Positions 14,395 to 15,937 of a DNA stretch of 15,937 nt are shown piece by piece. The position numbers and the translations under genes are program-made. The DNA is taken from NCBI GenBank assembly GCA_035286745.1, contig DATECU010000247.1:1-15937 (forward strand), written 5' to 3'. A model generated the notes under the pieces. The model did no database searches. It had not been told where the DNA came from and was given only the letters and a program-made list of their open reading frames with translations. The stretch's first letter is position 1. Each line of letters begins with the position of its first letter. The DNA is from DATECU01 sp035286745. GTDB lineage: Bacteria; Acidobacteriota; Vicinamibacteria; Fen-336.

Positions 14395-14405
14395 AAGACG
14401 ACGAG

Positions 14406-14481
<76 letters not shown>

Positions 14482-14533
14482 GACGTGGTCGGGGATGGCG
14501 AAGGGCCGAGAGGATCGGAGGCAGTAGAAGTAG

Positions 14534-14609
<76 letters not shown>

Positions 14610-14713
14610 TCCTCGGCGGCGGCAGGGCGGTCGACGGCGTTTGGCGGGACGTCGCGGGATCTCACCCGAGGCGAAGCGGAAGACCTCGCGGGGATGCGAG
14701 GCTCAAAGACATC

Positions 14714-14719
14714 GAGGAG
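14714..14719 (+). promoter_or_regulatory. Shine-Dalgarno of tuf
   Basis: GAGGAG 5 nt before the ATG at 14725. It decides the tuf start over the open frame that extends 84 nt further upstream. Confidence 0.9.
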
Positions 14720-14724
14720 CCACC

Positions 14725-15918
<1,194 letters not shown>

Positions 15919-15937
15919 GTGCGGCAAGAACGGCAGC

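Noticed and set aside
14641..14724. Upstream extension of the tuf frame
   Set aside because: EF-Tu begins MAKEKF at 14725 with a strong GAGGAG; the upstream codons are spacer.

Overview
The window is a gene-dense, very GC-rich bacterial chromosome segment with every recognisable gene on the + strand. High GC, frequent TTG/GTG starts, ordinary sigma-70-like promoters and the mix of families suggest a free-living GC-rich bacterium. An Acidobacteriota-like lineage is plausible, but the sequence alone does not fix the phylum.

Layout. (1) 1-4034 is a tightly packed envelope/housekeeping run: the 3' part of a YacL-type membrane PIN-TRAM protein, a PlsC-type acyltransferase, a PBP4-type D-Ala-D-Ala carboxypeptidase (dacB) and a solo B3/4 (PheRS-beta-like) domain protein. 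Gaps between them are 3, 19 and 7 nt, so they look like one operon. (2) A 62-nt gap carries a 41-nt hairpin-forming repeat-like element. It is followed by a 992-residue UvrD-type helicase fused to a RecB-type nuclease with an Fe-S cysteine set (4097-7075), a beta-hydroxyacid dehydrogenase (7109-7984) and an RmuC-family protein (8036-9109). (3) 9110-11355 is an accessory-looking patch: about 420 nt with no convincing gene but several hairpins, then a two-gene unit resembling AbiEi/AbiEii (MenA/MenT-like) toxin-antitoxin systems. The nucleotidyltransferase (toxin) gene is broken by two compensating one-base frameshifts. (4) 11356-13961 resumes core metabolism: ispD and ispF (MEP isoprenoid pathway, overlapping) and rlmB (23S rRNA 2'-O-methyltransferase with a long Arg-rich tail), behind a good promoter. 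(5) 13982-15918 is a strong promoter with a T-rich upstream element driving tRNA-Thr(TGT), tRNA-Tyr(GTA), tRNA-Gly(TCC), tRNA-Thr(GGT) and tuf (EF-Tu). This is the same order as the E. coli thrU-tyrU-glyT-thrT-tufB operon.

How it fits together. yacL, ispD, ispF and rlmB lie in one neighbourhood in other bacteria such as Bacillus subtilis, where yacL, ispD and ispF are consecutive. Here yacL and ispD are 10.3 kb apart, and the intervening block holds the envelope genes, DNA-processing enzymes (helicase-nuclease, RmuC) and the toxin-antitoxin remnant. The most noteworthy items are the frameshifted toxin gene next to an intact antitoxin with nuclease-like motifs, the intergenic hairpin element at 4050-4090, the Arg-rich tail on RlmB, and apparently leaderless promoter-start arrangements.
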